A stretch of 64,000 nucleotides of DNA from Schizochytrium sp. TIO01 (Eukaryota > Sar > Bigyra > Thraustochytrida > Thraustochytriidae), in NCBI GenBank assembly GCA_004764695.1, contig SMSO01000014.1, positions 6,128,029 to 6,192,028 on the forward strand. Reading direction: 5' to 3'. The notes beneath the pieces were generated by a model that was not told where the DNA came from, did no database searches, and saw nothing but the letters and a program-made list of their open reading frames with translations. How positions within the stretch are numbered: position 1 is the stretch's first letter; every line of letters starts with the position of its first letter. The translations under genes and the position numbers were made by a program. Shown here in pieces: positions 42,294 to 54,776 of this stretch.

Positions 42294-44216
42294 AGCGCGC
42301 CTCGTTCGCTGGGCGAATCTGGGGTTGCTTTTTGAATTGAATCTTTTCTTTTCACGCACAAGCTAAAACCCTACCTGTGCATTTAGTAAGTTGTTGATAC
42401 CACAACTGTACACTGGCCCTTTTGATACTTTTGCGGCCGTTGTGGTCTCCTGATTTATATTCTGCACAGTTCTTCAGTCCCTACTATGATGAGAAGGAGT
42501 TTGCTTCTTCGTACGGCCCCATCACGATGTTTCATATGACCCCTCTCATTTCACTCTTTTCCAGTGCCGTCAATATCAGGTGTTTCCGCCTTCGAATAAG
42601 TTATTCAAGCAATAGCTTGACGGCAATTATTCATTTGGAAACATCTGATTGCCTCAAGGAAATTGTAACAACACTATGTACGATTGTCTGTTGTAATTTT
42701 TTCATTTCAACAAGGAATCGCATATAACCTTCTTTTGGTACAACACATGTGCAGAAGTTGAATTTGCGTTCGTCGAGTTGACGGTATTCTAAATCTGTCC
42801 ATCTATCAATATAGCTTCTTAGGAGTCCGGTTTCCCTCTGCAATTAAAGGCTTTACACTATCGTCAAATTTATGTTTGGCGAACCAAATATACTGGCTGC
42901 AGACACATTCATGGCTGAAGAGAACGGATTTCGACAGTCTGGTTCAATGTGCAAAAAAAAGAAAAAAAAAAAAGACTACCTACGTCATATACAAGTATCT
43001 ATCCCAAGCTTCTCTTCGCACTTGTCCATTGAAGATGCTGGGTCGATATCTATTTTGTGTCGTCTTGTTCGTGTCTTCTTTCCCCCCCCCCTCCATTTTA
43101 AAACTGCTGCTGCAAGTCTTTTGTTGTGCAGTACTTTCAATTTCAAGATTTGTGGATCTGTGTAATTGGTGTGCGTATTTATCTACCTATCTATTATATA
43201 TATCACTTTTTACTTACCCACATGCCAGATCCTACAGCGCTTCTAACGAATGCTTCTCAACCAGCAACGGACTTACAAAAACTTTATCTATCTATGTAGA
43301 GCGCATCTGCTTCTACGTTCGCACGAATCTGAGTCGCAAATTTCTTAGATGTCGAATTTATCTAGTTTACTTATTTTACGAATATCCAATTTCCCCTTGC
43401 CAATTCAGGTGCTACAAGACGTTGAGCAATCCATTTTAAAGATAGCGCGACTTTACATAGAACGTGGGTCTGCCCTATCTATTCCCCATACTAAGGAGTA
43501 AGATACCTTTTGAAGCCAGCGAAGCTAGGTGATACTCACAAGATGTGGTAAGGATATGAATTAAGTATTAAACAAAATCTATCTCTGCAGATTCCAGGCA
43601 GCCCTTGCAAACCACTACCACTTACCATCACTATCAGCAAGAGAACAACAACAGTTTGAGAAAACAACATAAGACATATATAATATATATATATATAAAA
43701 ATATCAAAAATCCGAATTATAATCTGAAGGTGAAAATCATCTGTCAGTACCTATCATATCAAAGTATATTTGAACCAAAGGTTCACAAATATCAATTAAA
43801 ATCGACCATTTGTCCACAAAGAGGGTCTATCAAACACCAGAGATGGAAACCCTGTCCAAGCTCGGTGCATATCAATAATATTATTTTTAAAAACGTGTTC
43901 ACAACGACCCAACAAATGAATGGATGGATCAATAATATAGCCAAAACCACGCACTACAAGGTGTTTCAAGCGAATAGCGAGACGCACTTTGTAGTTCAAA
44001 TGTCCACAGACAAAGAAAAGAATAACGAAATGCGAATGATGACCGAATGCGCTGTAGCAACAATAACAGCAAAGGTCGTGACATGACCTCTCTCGCCAGT
44101 TGCATTTGCAAGTTGGTAGCCCCAGCACGTATGGACAGACATCATCAGTGAGGAATCGAAGCACCATGAAGTAAGTTTCTTATTTTGCGCTGCTTCGATA
44201 ACTTGAGATCCAAGAA
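42294..44216. other. AT-rich spacer
   Basis: 3'-flank of ALG14 and, from the other side, of the NatD-like gene. Contains a purine tract (42950-42973), a C run (43083-43091), TATA-rich DNA (43670-43700) and open frames of low-complexity AT-rich composition on both strands that I do not accept. No RNA gene was seen. Confidence 0.5.
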
Positions 44217-47200
44217 TTAACTGGACGAGCTGGACGACTTACCACTACTGCCACGACGGCGACTCTGGCGGCGGCAATTAGTCTCGTAGTGAAGTTGAAT
44301 GGCATAATCATGGTCAGGATGTTTCTCTTTCCGCCCAGACACAGGGGGGAGAAGTTTACTTGCATCAAAATGAGCTACTACCTTTGTGGAGTCAGAATCT
44401 GATGAACTCTCAGAACAGCACCGGTGCAGTGCATCTGGCGTGATGGGTAACTGGAGATCAAACTCGCTTCGACGCAGGGACCTAAGAATTGATGAGTCTC
44501 CGTCCAACCGGACCACATATTTGTTACGGACAACTTTAATCACCATTCCTTCCAAACCATTTTCCAGTATAGTAACACGTTGGCATAGAATGTCCACTGC
44601 ACGAGGGATCTTTTTAGTCGTAGTGGACGAGGTCGTGGACGACCCACAACTACCTCCCCCAGAATCACGACAATCGAATGCGTTTGCCGGAAAGACAAAC
44701 ATGGTGAGATCACCCTTCCTTGGTGCACCTTTGTATTCTCCGTGAAGGTACATGTGGCGGTCAAGCTGTTCCTTCTTGACAGTACCCAGCGGGCATTTCC
44801 TGCATGGATAAGGCCACTTTTCATGGTGATGTTTGCAGTTGTGGATTTGCAGCGACTCGGGATACCGGTAACCCACTGCAGATCCACACACATGACATTT
44901 ATGCTTGAGAATGTCTTTCTTTAAAACCTTGCTCATGATACGGTATGTCACATCTTCGTTTTGATAGCAAAGGCTTGGGCATGCTTCATCTATAGAGAAG
45001 CCACCCTTGGAGTAAAAATTGCGAGCCTTTTCGTTGGATTTTTGAACAGTGAGCATGAGCAATGCAGTCTTTAGGCGGTACGCCACATCTTCAAGATGAC
45101 CCATCAGGTAGGCACCAATGCGAAATTGCCGTGCCTCCGGCACAAGTTGAAGCTCATGAATGTACAAAATAGGCCATTTGTTCATCTCGTAGTATGTTTT
45201 GAAGGCAACAAAGCCGATAATGTTTTTGGGATTGTGGGTATCTTTAGTGGTAGTGTCCTGACCAGCTTCAGCTCCTATTTTGAGTTCCTTTTGGTCGTTT
45301 TCAGCCGAAACACTCGTTGAAAAAGAATCAACTACTCCGTCTGTTTCTACAGTAGAGTCCTTTCTGACAATACCAGAGCTAGGTAGATTTTGTGAGGTTA
45401 AGGGAGAACAGCCCTCCGAGTTCTCCACAACCTGATCAACAACACCCTTCAACACATCTAAACATACCATGAAAGGGTCGTCCTCATCTGCACAACGCGG
45501 TGCTACCTTGATCTCATCACTATAAACAACAAAAAAGTTCATACCAGCACTACATAATAGTTCTTGCTGCTTCTCTGCATCATCCCATCGGTTAGATCCT
45601 TGAGAATCTTCGTACATAGGCTTCATATTGTTACGCATAATCTTGAAAAGAGTATCTGCGACACGATTAGGCAGCATTTCAGTGCAAAAGTAGCGGACAC
45701 TGGAGATAGGTAGTCCTCCCTCTGGAAGCTTGGTGCCTTCGTTATTCAAGCCAGTTGTTTGCCCGGTACGATTGATCACTATGCGATGTCTCTCTGAGGC
45801 CACATCCTTGCAAGTTTGGTCGACGTCACGTTGCATGACATAATCGACACGAGTGCCTTCACGACGTTTTGCGCGAGCAGCTCGGCTCTCCGCTGCTGAT
45901 GTGGCCACAATAGCAGGTGTATGGTCTTCAAAGCTTTTCATTGAGAGGGACTGCGGAGAAACGGGAAGGGTACCCTGTTCCGAACCTGCTCTACTATCTT
46001 CGACCAGATGACATGCTGACTTGACCTCCCAGAACAAGCTATCATCATCCTTAAACCTCAAAAGTACGAACACGTCTCCCTCTTTTTCTACTACAGCAAG
46101 CCGCTTCTTATCATCACCAAGATAAATTTCGACATGTTCATGCAACATACTATCCGTCGTAAAGCTTTCTGAAGCATGACTTCTTGGGGACTTTGACTGA
46201 GACATTGATCTACGAGACTTTCTGGTTCCAGTGGCCGCCGATGATGGTCGTCTTCGCTTGGGGGACCTTTGCGGGCCAGCGTCTGCTGTCTGCGTTTTTC
46301 TCAAGTTTTGCTTGTTTTGCTTAGATTTTGTCGTTGTTGTCTTTCTCCTTGATGCATTAGTTCTTCTAGTGGCAGCAGGACTTAGTCGCTTCTTTGATGC
46401 TTTTGCCTCTTGGTAATCTTCATCTTTGTCGTCGTCATCATTGAAATGATGTTCATCATATTGGTCTTCTTCCACATCAGAATCTTGAAAAGGTTTTGTG
46501 TTTCTCTTATTGCGAGTGACGGCTCGTGCTCTTGTGGTCTGTTGGGTATTTTTTTTAGTTGACTTATTCACTCTTCGCCGCGGTTTCGATGGTTTGATCA
46601 CTAGACCCTCGTATTCATCATCTCGGCTTTCCATAGACTCCATGATGCTCGTCTCAATAAGGGCAGGCTCGGTTCGTCCCTGAACTTGCAATCTTAAAGA
46701 ATCAGACGCAGTAGACTGTGTACAAGAGCTTGGGGACAATCTCCGTCTACTGGATTCTCTCTTCCCAGTTATTGCAGCTGCCCTGGTTGATCTGCGGGTG
46801 GTAGTCGATGTCATCAATGTCGGTGTCACCAAGGATGCTGATGCTGTCGACGAAGCCAGGTCTGCAGCACTCTCCGAGCCCATCCCGAGAGGCATGTTTC
46901 GCACAGTACTTGACTCTGTAGAATGAAAAGAATTAGCAGTAGAAGAAGTTTGGAAACCATTTGCTGAGGATACTTCTGTTGAAGATGAAAATTGCGCTTG
47001 CGACCCCAATTCTGATGGAATTGTTGAAGACCCAGAACTACCAGCGCCTGCAACCTCGAATCCAGCAAGAGACGTCGCTGCATCAAGGGCAGAAGGGTGA
47101 CTAGGCGTGGCGACATCAGGTCCTTGCGTCGCTTCACATGGGACCGAGTTTACAGAAGAGGAACTGTGCAGAGAAGAAGGAGAGGACGACACAGCTCCAT

Positions 47201-47537
47201 TCTTATTGTCATGAGTAGTTCCACTAATAGGTGCCGAGGCTGTTGAGGTAGCTCCAGCAGGATCGTTTTGCGAGGAAGAACTAGCATCCCGAGTCTCCGC
47301 TTTGCCTGCGCTCTGCGTGGCGTGCTGAGAGTGGGCGCGAGACGCAGTTATTCTATTGGTTGTATTTGATGTTGCTGCAGAGGCTGTTGTCGCAGCAGCG
47401 GCGTGCGCCATGGAGGCAGGACGAGAGGGCGGCGGCGGCGGCGGCGGAGGAGGCGGAGGGTACAGGGCGGCGTCGCGGTGGAGGCAGACCATTGAGGGCT
47501 CCAGGGCGGAGGGCGGAACGCCCACGGCGATGCGCAT
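44217..47537 (-). CDS. NatD (NAA40)-like acetyltransferase fused to zinc fingers
   Basis: 1106 residues in one exon. Residues 1-450 are disordered: a polyproline run, Ser/Thr-rich and then Lys/Arg-rich stretches with likely nuclear signals. Residues about 462-510 form a small beta domain (HVEIYLGDDKKRLAVVE ... LFWEVKSACHLV), perhaps tudor-like. Residues about 630-870 match NAA40, which acetylates the N-termini of histones H4 and H2A: LFKIMRNNMKPMYED, IIGFVAFKTYYEMN, LYIHELQLVPEARQFRIGAY (acetyl-CoA loop RQFRIGA), LLMLTVQKSNEKARNFYSKG, and DEACPSLCYQNEDVTYRIMS. About 110 extra residues interrupt the domain. Two C2H2 fingers follow (C-x2-C-x14-H-x3-H near 877, C-x2-C-x12-H-x3-H near 911), then a KOW/tudor-like segment (about 985-1015) and a Ser-rich end. 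I use the ATG at 47537; upstream codons come from low-complexity leader. Confidence 0.75.
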   Translation of the reverse strand: MRIAVGVPPSALEPSMVCLHRDAALYPPPPPPPPPPPSRPASMAHAAAATTASAATSNTTNRITASRAHSQHATQSAGKAETRDASSSSQNDPAGATSTASAPISGTTHDNKNGAVSSSPSSLHSSSSVNSVPCEATQGPDVATPSHPSALDAATSLAGFEVAGAGSSGSSTIPSELGSQAQFSSSTEVSSANGFQTSSTANSFHSTESSTVRNMPLGMGSESAADLASSTASASLVTPTLMTSTTTRRSTRAAAITGKRESSRRRLSPSSCTQSTASDSLRLQVQGRTEPALIETSIMESMESRDDEYEGLVIKPSKPRRRVNKSTKKNTQQTTRARAVTRNKRNTKPFQDSDVEEDQYDEHHFNDDDDKDEDYQEAKASKKRLSPAATRRTNASRRKTTTTKSKQNKQNLRKTQTADAGPQRSPKRRRPSSAATGTRKSRRSMSQSKSPRSHASESFTTDSMLHEHVEIYLGDDKKRLAVVEKEGDVFVLLRFKDDDSLFWEVKSACHLVEDSRAGSEQGTLPVSPQSLSMKSFEDHTPAIVATSAAESRAARAKRREGTRVDYVMQRDVDQTCKDVASERHRIVINRTGQTTGLNNEGTKLPEGGLPISSVRYFCTEMLPNRVADTLFKIMRNNMKPMYEDSQGSNRWDDAEKQQELLCSAGMNFFVVYSDEIKVAPRCADEDDPFMVCLDVLKGVVDQVVENSEGCSPLTSQNLPSSGIVRKDSTVETDGVVDSFSTSVSAENDQKELKIGAEAGQDTTTKDTHNPKNIIGFVAFKTYYEMNKWPILYIHELQLVPEARQFRIGAYLMGHLEDVAYRLKTALLMLTVQKSNEKARNFYSKGGFSIDEACPSLCYQNEDVTYRIMSKVLKKDILKHKCHVCGSAVGYRYPESLQIHNCKHHHEKWPYPCRKCPLGTVKKEQLDRHMYLHGEYKGAPRKGDLTMFVFPANAFDCRDSGGGSCGSSTTSSTTTKKIPRAVDILCQRVTILENGLEGMVIKVVRNKYVVRLDGDSSILRSLRRSEFDLQLPITPDALHRCCSESSSDSDSTKVVAHFDASKLLPPVSGRKEKHPDHDYAIQLHYETNCRRQSRRRGSSGKSSSSSS

Positions 47538-50500
47538 CGCGGCGGACCAGCGCGGGACTCGCTCGGGGAGGCGGTGAGTGCCGAAGCGCAATTGGAGAAC
47601 AGACAATTGAAAACAAACAAATGAGCAAATAATGTTTTCAATCAAACAAAACAACACTCAAAACAAACTAACAATTAAAATAAATAAACAAATAAACAAA
47701 CCAAACAAAACAAACATGAAAATGAACAGATGAATAAACAAAGCGATAACTTAAGAGTTCTAAAATCCTCGCAATGAGTAAGAATAATAATTAACAATTA
47801 TTATTATTTTCTTTCTTTCTTTCTTTCCTCACGTTTCTTCATATTACAATTCAAGATTATCGAATAAAAGTCGAATAAAACAAAGTATGTTAAGCCCTCT
47901 TTCTATGTAGTCCTATGTAATTGCTGCTCCCTGGTACCTACAGGAAACGAGTTCAAAGAGCTTTTACGACTCCTTCTACTTTTAGTACGTAGCAGTGGAT
48001 ACCACTCCGTCTAGGGTTCTCATTTTAGTACAAGGCCCTCCTGTGAGTGGTAGCACAACATTAGTAGTGAATAACGAATAAAAGACGGAACAGAGAAGGA
48101 GCAGAAGAGAGTTCTTGTGGATAACAGACAAATCGTGGCAATAGGGAGTATATATCACTTACATTAAGGTCGAATAAAAGACACGGTAGATAGAACTTGT
48201 AGCGTTTGTGGATGGTTTGGAGAGCACGTCGCTAGAGGCTACTAAGCAGAGGGAGGTGGGAAATGGGTTTTCACGTATCCGCCTCTGTGTTGAGTCTTCG
48301 AAGGACGGTCAACCACGATATTTGACTTTGAAGCCTCAATACAGGTTTTAAATAGGGGAGAGGAGAAGCCAAATTAAAAATAATTAACAATAAATAAGAG
48401 ACCAAATCAGTTGAGATATGAATCAATATTTTAAAAGAAAAGTTTATCGACGGAACTGCTAAAAACGTTAATACTTTGAACTCTGCAAAAAGAACTAAAA
48501 CATTCACATTCATGAAAGAAATGAATGAATGAATGAATGAATGTGTCAATCAATGTGTCCAAGTCGGGCCCGGACCGCGCCTCTGGAAGCCTGTTCCTCT
48601 GGAAACCCTCGAGCTCGAGCTCTTGGATGACGTGCCACTGCGGAACATTCGCAGGCTTTCTCCGTCTCCGCTACGCTCTTTCTCTGCTGCCCAATCGGAC
48701 TTTGTCTGAGTTGGGAAACTCGAGCGACGCGAGAGCTCTTTCTCTCTCCATTTGCCTTTGTTATTCATTCATTCATTCATTCATTCATTCATTCATTCAT
48801 TCATTCATTCATTCATTCATTCATTGACTCAATTATTCAATAGTTCAATAATTCATTTATTCATTTATTTATTCATTCGTTTATTTATTCATTCATTCGT
48901 TCATTGATTAATGCACCATCCTCGAGATCGATGGGAACTACTACTGTTTAGGTTATGAGGACCACTACGCCGGGAGGAGTGGGGAAATGGAGGCGTCTTT
49001 GAACTTTGGGTATGAATTCATGAGAGAATGTTTTGGAAAGTTTCTTTTGCGCGCCATCTTGACTTGGGGTGAGGTCTAGGGAATAGGTTATGAGGGCGAC
49101 TTAGGAGTACAGAGATCTCATCGCAATGCTTAGGTCCAATCTTTTTATCTTTCTTTTATCTTTCTTTTCTTTTTCTCTCTATGTAACTAAGGCATGAATT
49201 GTTTTTAAAATAAAAAGGGGGAATGAAAGCAACGTTTTTAGCAACTGCGAAAGAAAAAGAAAAGAAAAGAAAAGAATTGCTTCGATTGTGAGAATTCCTG
49301 AAAGCAGGAAAGAAGAACCGAGTGCCGAGTAGACAATGAAGCCGCATTATCCTCATCGACAGCGGCATTTAACCAACCAGCAGAGAAGCGTGCGTGGCAA
49401 GGACCCTCGAAGATGGCTGGTGTCTCACTTAATTATTGTGCACAAAGCAAGCTCAAGATGAATGAATGAGTGTCTCTCTAAATGAGCGAAGGTAATGATG
49501 TGCACATTACATATGGTGCCGAAATCCAAGATGGATGCCGAGACGAAGGACCCAAACGAAAGCTGAGCGATGTCTACAAGCTCAACGTCCTAAATGCCGG
49601 TTTAACTGCCGAGTCTAAAAGAAGGTTCCCATGGCACCCTCTAGTAAACCTCGCTTAAATGAATGAGCGCGCGGCGCATGGAAAGTAAGCTCACCGCAGT
49701 TGCCGTCTCGCTTGGCCATTTCGTGAACGGATCTGTTGACGAGATCCTAGACCAGTCGAATCTAGAACTGACAAAGGGCAGGCTTTGAGCAATTCTGTTG
49801 TGGTGACATTACAAAGAACTGTATGGCACAAGGTTCGTGTCCGCGCAATGCGAAGATCAGCAGAGCTCCGAAACCGGCGAACCGAATCGCTGAAGCCTCC
49901 AGTGACGAGTTTTAGTTCACCACCTCACTCACGAGCGCTTTCCCTCTTTGTAAAATGCAAATGCGGAGTGCGCAAGATCTGAGTGATGGATCATACATAA
50001 CTCACCAGCGACGGCTCGTGAACCTTGGATCACGACTCGTGCATGTATCCTGGTGGAGATCATCCTGCTCCAACACAGAGACGGGCCTCCGATGCAACGC
50101 AGAACTGACGACCCCATTTCGAGACGACTCGGAGTCGTGAACGGCGAAACGTTGAGACAGGCCCCCGAGTGAACAAACGTCTTCTTCGCAAAGAACGTAC
50201 ACCTCCACCACCAGCAGCAGCAGTTCCTGTCTGAGCACCTCCTTCGACTTGGAAGGGCCTTTCCCCAGAACCTGATCTTGCAAAAGCACCTGCCGATCGA
50301 CCAACACCGGTTGCACAACTTGCGCTGGGGCAAGACTTCCTTCCTTGCGCCATTCCAGGCCTGGCAGCGGTGGACCGAGGGTCTCGCCGTGCTTCCCGAG
50401 CAAGGCCTGCAGGCCTGAGCAGCTAGCTGTGTCTCATCGACGGTGTTGGCGCTCTACTTGCCTGAGTGTACCTTTGCGCAGAAGAGATCCATCGTCGTCA

Positions 50501-53500
50501 TGAAAGCTGTTTTTAGAGGTCTTCGCTTTCAGAGACTTTGCGGAGTCTTTTCTCTTTTCTCAATAAAATAAAATACATTATATGCACATATTATTATTTT
50601 TCATTCTCCTCCAAAAAGGTTTTTACGTTAAACGTTTTATAATTTATTTTTTACATCTTTTAATTAAATCAGTCGATAATAACTGTTCTTTTCGCATTCA
50701 CAAAATAAGATAAAAACAAATCTAAACAGTACCTTACTTTGCAACCTTAGCAATATCGCTACAGTACAGCATAACGACTTAATGGAAAATACACCCCACA
50801 GAGAAAATAAAAAATAAAAAGAAAGTCACAAGAATAAAAAGTGCCCATTTGAGACAACAAAATCATCATCATCCTCATCAAAATCTTCACCATCACCATC
50901 ACCACCATCCCTTCTTGCGAAGTTTCCGACGCCTCGACAGTCGCCGATCGAGCCCAGAGGCCATGCGCCCTTCCATAGCGGGCAACCGCAGCGCTGCCCT
51001 CATCGTGTCGTGTCATCTGTGATTGATTGATTGATTGATTGATTGATCGATGGATGGATATGCATTGCAAATCGATGGCACAATACCTTCTACCTGAAAG
51101 TTGGTGGCGATCTTCTTTGCAATGGATGTGCACGAAAGAAAGCCACGACTTCCTTCCTCTTCTGCAGCAGCAGCAACCTTCGCACCGTCACCGGATCCCT
51201 CGACGGTCGCGAAGGTCCCGTACCTGCTTACACCCGCCAGAGCGCCGTTCACTCCGTCACTGGAGCGGAATCTAAGTGGAGCATCACTTGGGCAATCGCA
51301 TGCCGGCAGCACCACAAGAGACCCTGCAAGAAGACGGCGCAGGTTCTGCTGCACCGCAGGCGCTATCGGGAGGTCCGGGGTCCGAGGCCACCCGTGCCGC
51401 CACGCTGGTTTGCTCGGGCAGGGACCTGAAGAAGCAGCCGTTGCTGCAATTCTGTCGAAGCTAGTTCACGAATGCAAGTGAAGCAGGTTCTTCAAGATGT
51501 TGAAGGACTGACTTTGGCGAGTCCAGCACGCGCTGGGCAAGACCGCCGCTGACGAAGCTGTGCCGCTGAAGACGCACCACCAGCTTGAACGACCGAGGCG
51601 GCAAGAGCCTGCCTGCTTGGCAAAATGCGGAGAGAGGCCTTTCTTGCGCGGGAGAGTCACAACAGTTGTTGGCACGTTGGGAAAAGCGCGGGATGTTAAG
51701 GTGCTTCCTGGGGAATCCGCGCTATTGTGTATATGGTGTGGGGCACGCGCGTGTGCTGGTTAGAAGGGCGTAGTATGGTGCGGGAATAAGGTGGGTACTG
51801 CCTGCGTCAGTTGACACTCCGAGCACATGCACGCAGAACTCGAGAAGATCGTGCAAAGGTTGAGCAGAACAAAGCAAGCAGACTTGCTTGAGCAGTGGTG
51901 ATTGGGTGTCACATTGCTCGCATGGGCCTTTGAAGCGTTGTGGATGATGATGCTCGCGTTAGAGAGTTTGGGCGACTTGAGTCTGCGTCTCGCGATTGAG
52001 TTTTGCCAACCTGGCGAGTGAGTTCTTTTTCTTTTCTTTTTTAATTAAATAAAAAGGAAAAAGTGGTATATACGTACGAACTAAGTACTTTGCTAGACGG
52101 AGCAGTATGGATAGTTCGAATGCCTCTCTGCAGTCATCAGATCACAAGACGCTGGACCGGTTCTGAGGAATAAATTTACAAATAATGTGACTGCGGTGGG
52201 CTGTTTTCAATTTTTTAATTATTTTTTTCAATACCTCTGTGCATAAGGGGATCTCGCTAAACTCGAATCTTTTCTATCCGCAATTGCATCAAGTCAACTT
52301 CCTTCCATACATTTACTCTACCTCTACAAAAAGCAAAACAAGAAAATCCCTTTTCCTACTTCGTACACAACCTCTTTCTGTGGAATCTTCCCTCGCCTGA
52401 CCGACTTGTAGCTCAATGCCCTCGCATGTGCAATCTAGGTAAACGCACTGATTTCTGTAGAGTGAAACGATATGATCTTCGAGGTAGGTATTAGCATTAA
52501 AGAGGTAGTGAGGTCGTCTTGAACTCCACTCGCAGTTGAGTGTGTGTTTCAGTTTGTTCAAGGGAGTGCTGTGATTAAACCTTACGTCGGTGGTCACTGG
52601 TACCTTCGAATGCACTTTAACCTGTTAGTTAGCAAGTCCCTTCTGTTTTATTATGTGCACACGCTCGATACTTCGTTTCGGAAGCAGACTTTCATGAACA
52701 CTGAGCTCGATTGTTCGGTACATTCGTGGGTAGTACCCAAGGTACGCACTCGGAATAGTTGCTCCTCTCCTTTTACATTTTTTTTTAATTTAACAGAAGA
52801 GGGAAGGTGTGTTTCGATATGGCTGCTGCTGATACAGAACTCAAAGCAGCCTCATTTACTCTGAGTCGACCTCTTGCTACTTACTTGCCTAGAGAGAACG
52901 CTAACGCAGCTCAAATTTGATTCCTCCTCGTAAATTACACTGCTACAAATCACACAACATGGAGGAAGTCACATTGAGAGGTAAGAGCATTCTTTTTTGT
53001 CTTGTACAACTTAGCAACCAGCAAGGACAGGGTGTCAAGGATCTTGACTCTTTCTTTCTGATTCTCCTCGTGTCATTTGGTAAACCACACAACAGCAACT
53101 TTGAGATATAGGTATAAGTATGACACCATACCTACCGCCGTAATGGTACTCCCTTTCTTCATTTGTATTAAAATATAGAAGGGAGGAAGCCTGGGTACTT
53201 GTGTATGAAGACTGTCTTTAGAGTGAAGACTCTAGTGAGCCTGTTTCATTCCATCCACATTGATAGGATAAGACCATCACAGATTATGAATGCTCACTCG
53301 TCCTTGGACGAACAGGAATGAAAAATAAAATGGATATCTAGCTAGCGATTTGAAAAGTTAATTGTAACGGGTAGAGAACATGACAGCCTAATATATGGAT
53401 GGATTCAATTTGACCGCTCGAAACAAGCAGAACGGGGTCCATTCGTTTGATAAATAAAATATGTTTATGTAAAAAATCAATGATTTGGATAGCGTAGCGG

Positions 53501-54776
53501 TATTTTGCTTTGAGACTACGTTGTAGGCATGGACTTTTGCTGTTAAGGCTGTGTCCTCTTGAGACAGTCCAAGGATAATCTTACTGCTGTCAAAATCATT
53601 AACAAGCGCACTTCCATAGTGCTGTATTGTGTTGCTTGTTAACTTATCCAAAACTTACAAATGCATATTAAGTAGCTAGATATTGCGTGCAAACAAATTA
53701 CAGTGTAATTTCGTAAAGGCGTAAAGAAGACTTTGCTATGTATTAGTGGGTTAGACAGAAGCTTTCTGAGCAGGTTGCTGGTCTGAAGGTCTCCGATGTC
53801 CCTTGGCGACCTCTTAAATTATTAGTCTGTTACGATGTATCTTCTAATGGAGGAAACCTACAAAAGAATACCTGCGGAAGTCTATTGAGATGATCTTCTT
53901 TTGAAAACGAGGTACTCCCTTCCCCACGCAGAGTTGCTGCTGTATATTGACCTGGATGAGAGTTAGAGGCACCTTGCTTGGTCTCTTTGCTGGACCAGAT
54001 ATTTAAAAAATAAAACTAAAAACGCTTTAATTAGAAATGAGCGGATGCATTTGCAAAAGCCAGATACACTTTGATATTCGCAAACACATTTTCCTGTACT
54101 CCCCCCTTAATTAAAGAAAAAAATAAAATAGAGCCTATCCCGTTTCTGTTGATGAAGCCAACTGCCCATCTCTCAATGAGCCAATTATTTGACCCTGTAG
54201 ACCAAAGAACAACATGGTCGATATCCTCAATGGACGTTTCTTTGTTGTCGACGTCGTACTACGTAACAAACACTCCACAGGACTATATTTTTTCCCTTTC
54301 TTGCTATTTTTAGATTTTATTCTTTTTGAACTTTAAAATTAAAAAACTAATCATTAAATAAATATGTAAAAAACAATACTGCACGAAATAAGAAATTGAG
54401 TTTGCCAAGCCAAAGCATACCCGAGTCTCTCGCCGCCGCGAGAAACTGTTGCAGCAGAGCATCCGAGGATAGACCATAATTGCCTGTGACCCCCCTTCCA
54501 GAGATAGAGAGAGTCCGGCACATCTTGCCATTGTGGACGGCCTCGCACAGGTATTCTCGGCTACTGGCCTGGCGCAACAACGCGTTTGACTCGCTCGCCC
54601 GTTTGGTCTAAATTCACGCATCGTGGAGACCACGACCCAAGCGCATCTCCGCAAGGCCGAGGGATCGTGAGCGTGTTGCATGTAGCCTGCTAACTGAAGG
54701 ATTTAGAGAAACAACAGGTTAAGATACGAGACGCAGGGCTTGGGGAGCTACAACATCATAACAAGAAAGGGTCAAG
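47538..54776. other. Long repeat-rich spacer
   Basis: AAAC-rich leader (47590-47720), CTTT run (47808-47828), GAAT and CATT arrays, pyrimidine/AT/purine elements (49138-49280, 50555-50660, 52020-52065, 54000-54040, 54305-54370), GATT run (51022-51047). Balanced-composition islands at 48540-48760 and 49780-51770 show open frames on both strands without consistent splice chains or known families. 54415-54590 (-) has a protein-like block (TLSISGRGVTGNYGLSSDAL) of unknown nature that would be divergent from the SGNH gene. No conserved gene was found. Confidence 0.45.
48762..48910. repeat. (CATT)n array
   Basis: Sixteen near-perfect CATT units (48762-48825) followed by a decayed tail of ATTC/ATTT/GTTT tetramers. 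A GAAT run, its reverse complement, lies 220 bases upstream (48518-48542), so the two could pair as a hairpin. Confidence 0.95.

Noticed and set aside
42420-42730. Mariner-like WSPDL motif
   Set aside because: The five-residue match stands alone; no DDE context, no inverted repeats, and the rest is AT-rich noise.
43730-44086. 118-codon ORF downstream of the NatD-like gene
   Set aside because: AT-rich composition, antisense frames equally open, no family resemblance; likely 3'-flank.
54310-54681. Minus-strand gene divergent from the SGNH gene
   Set aside because: One block (54415-54590) reads like protein, but neighbouring stretches change frame and no start or splice chain could be completed.
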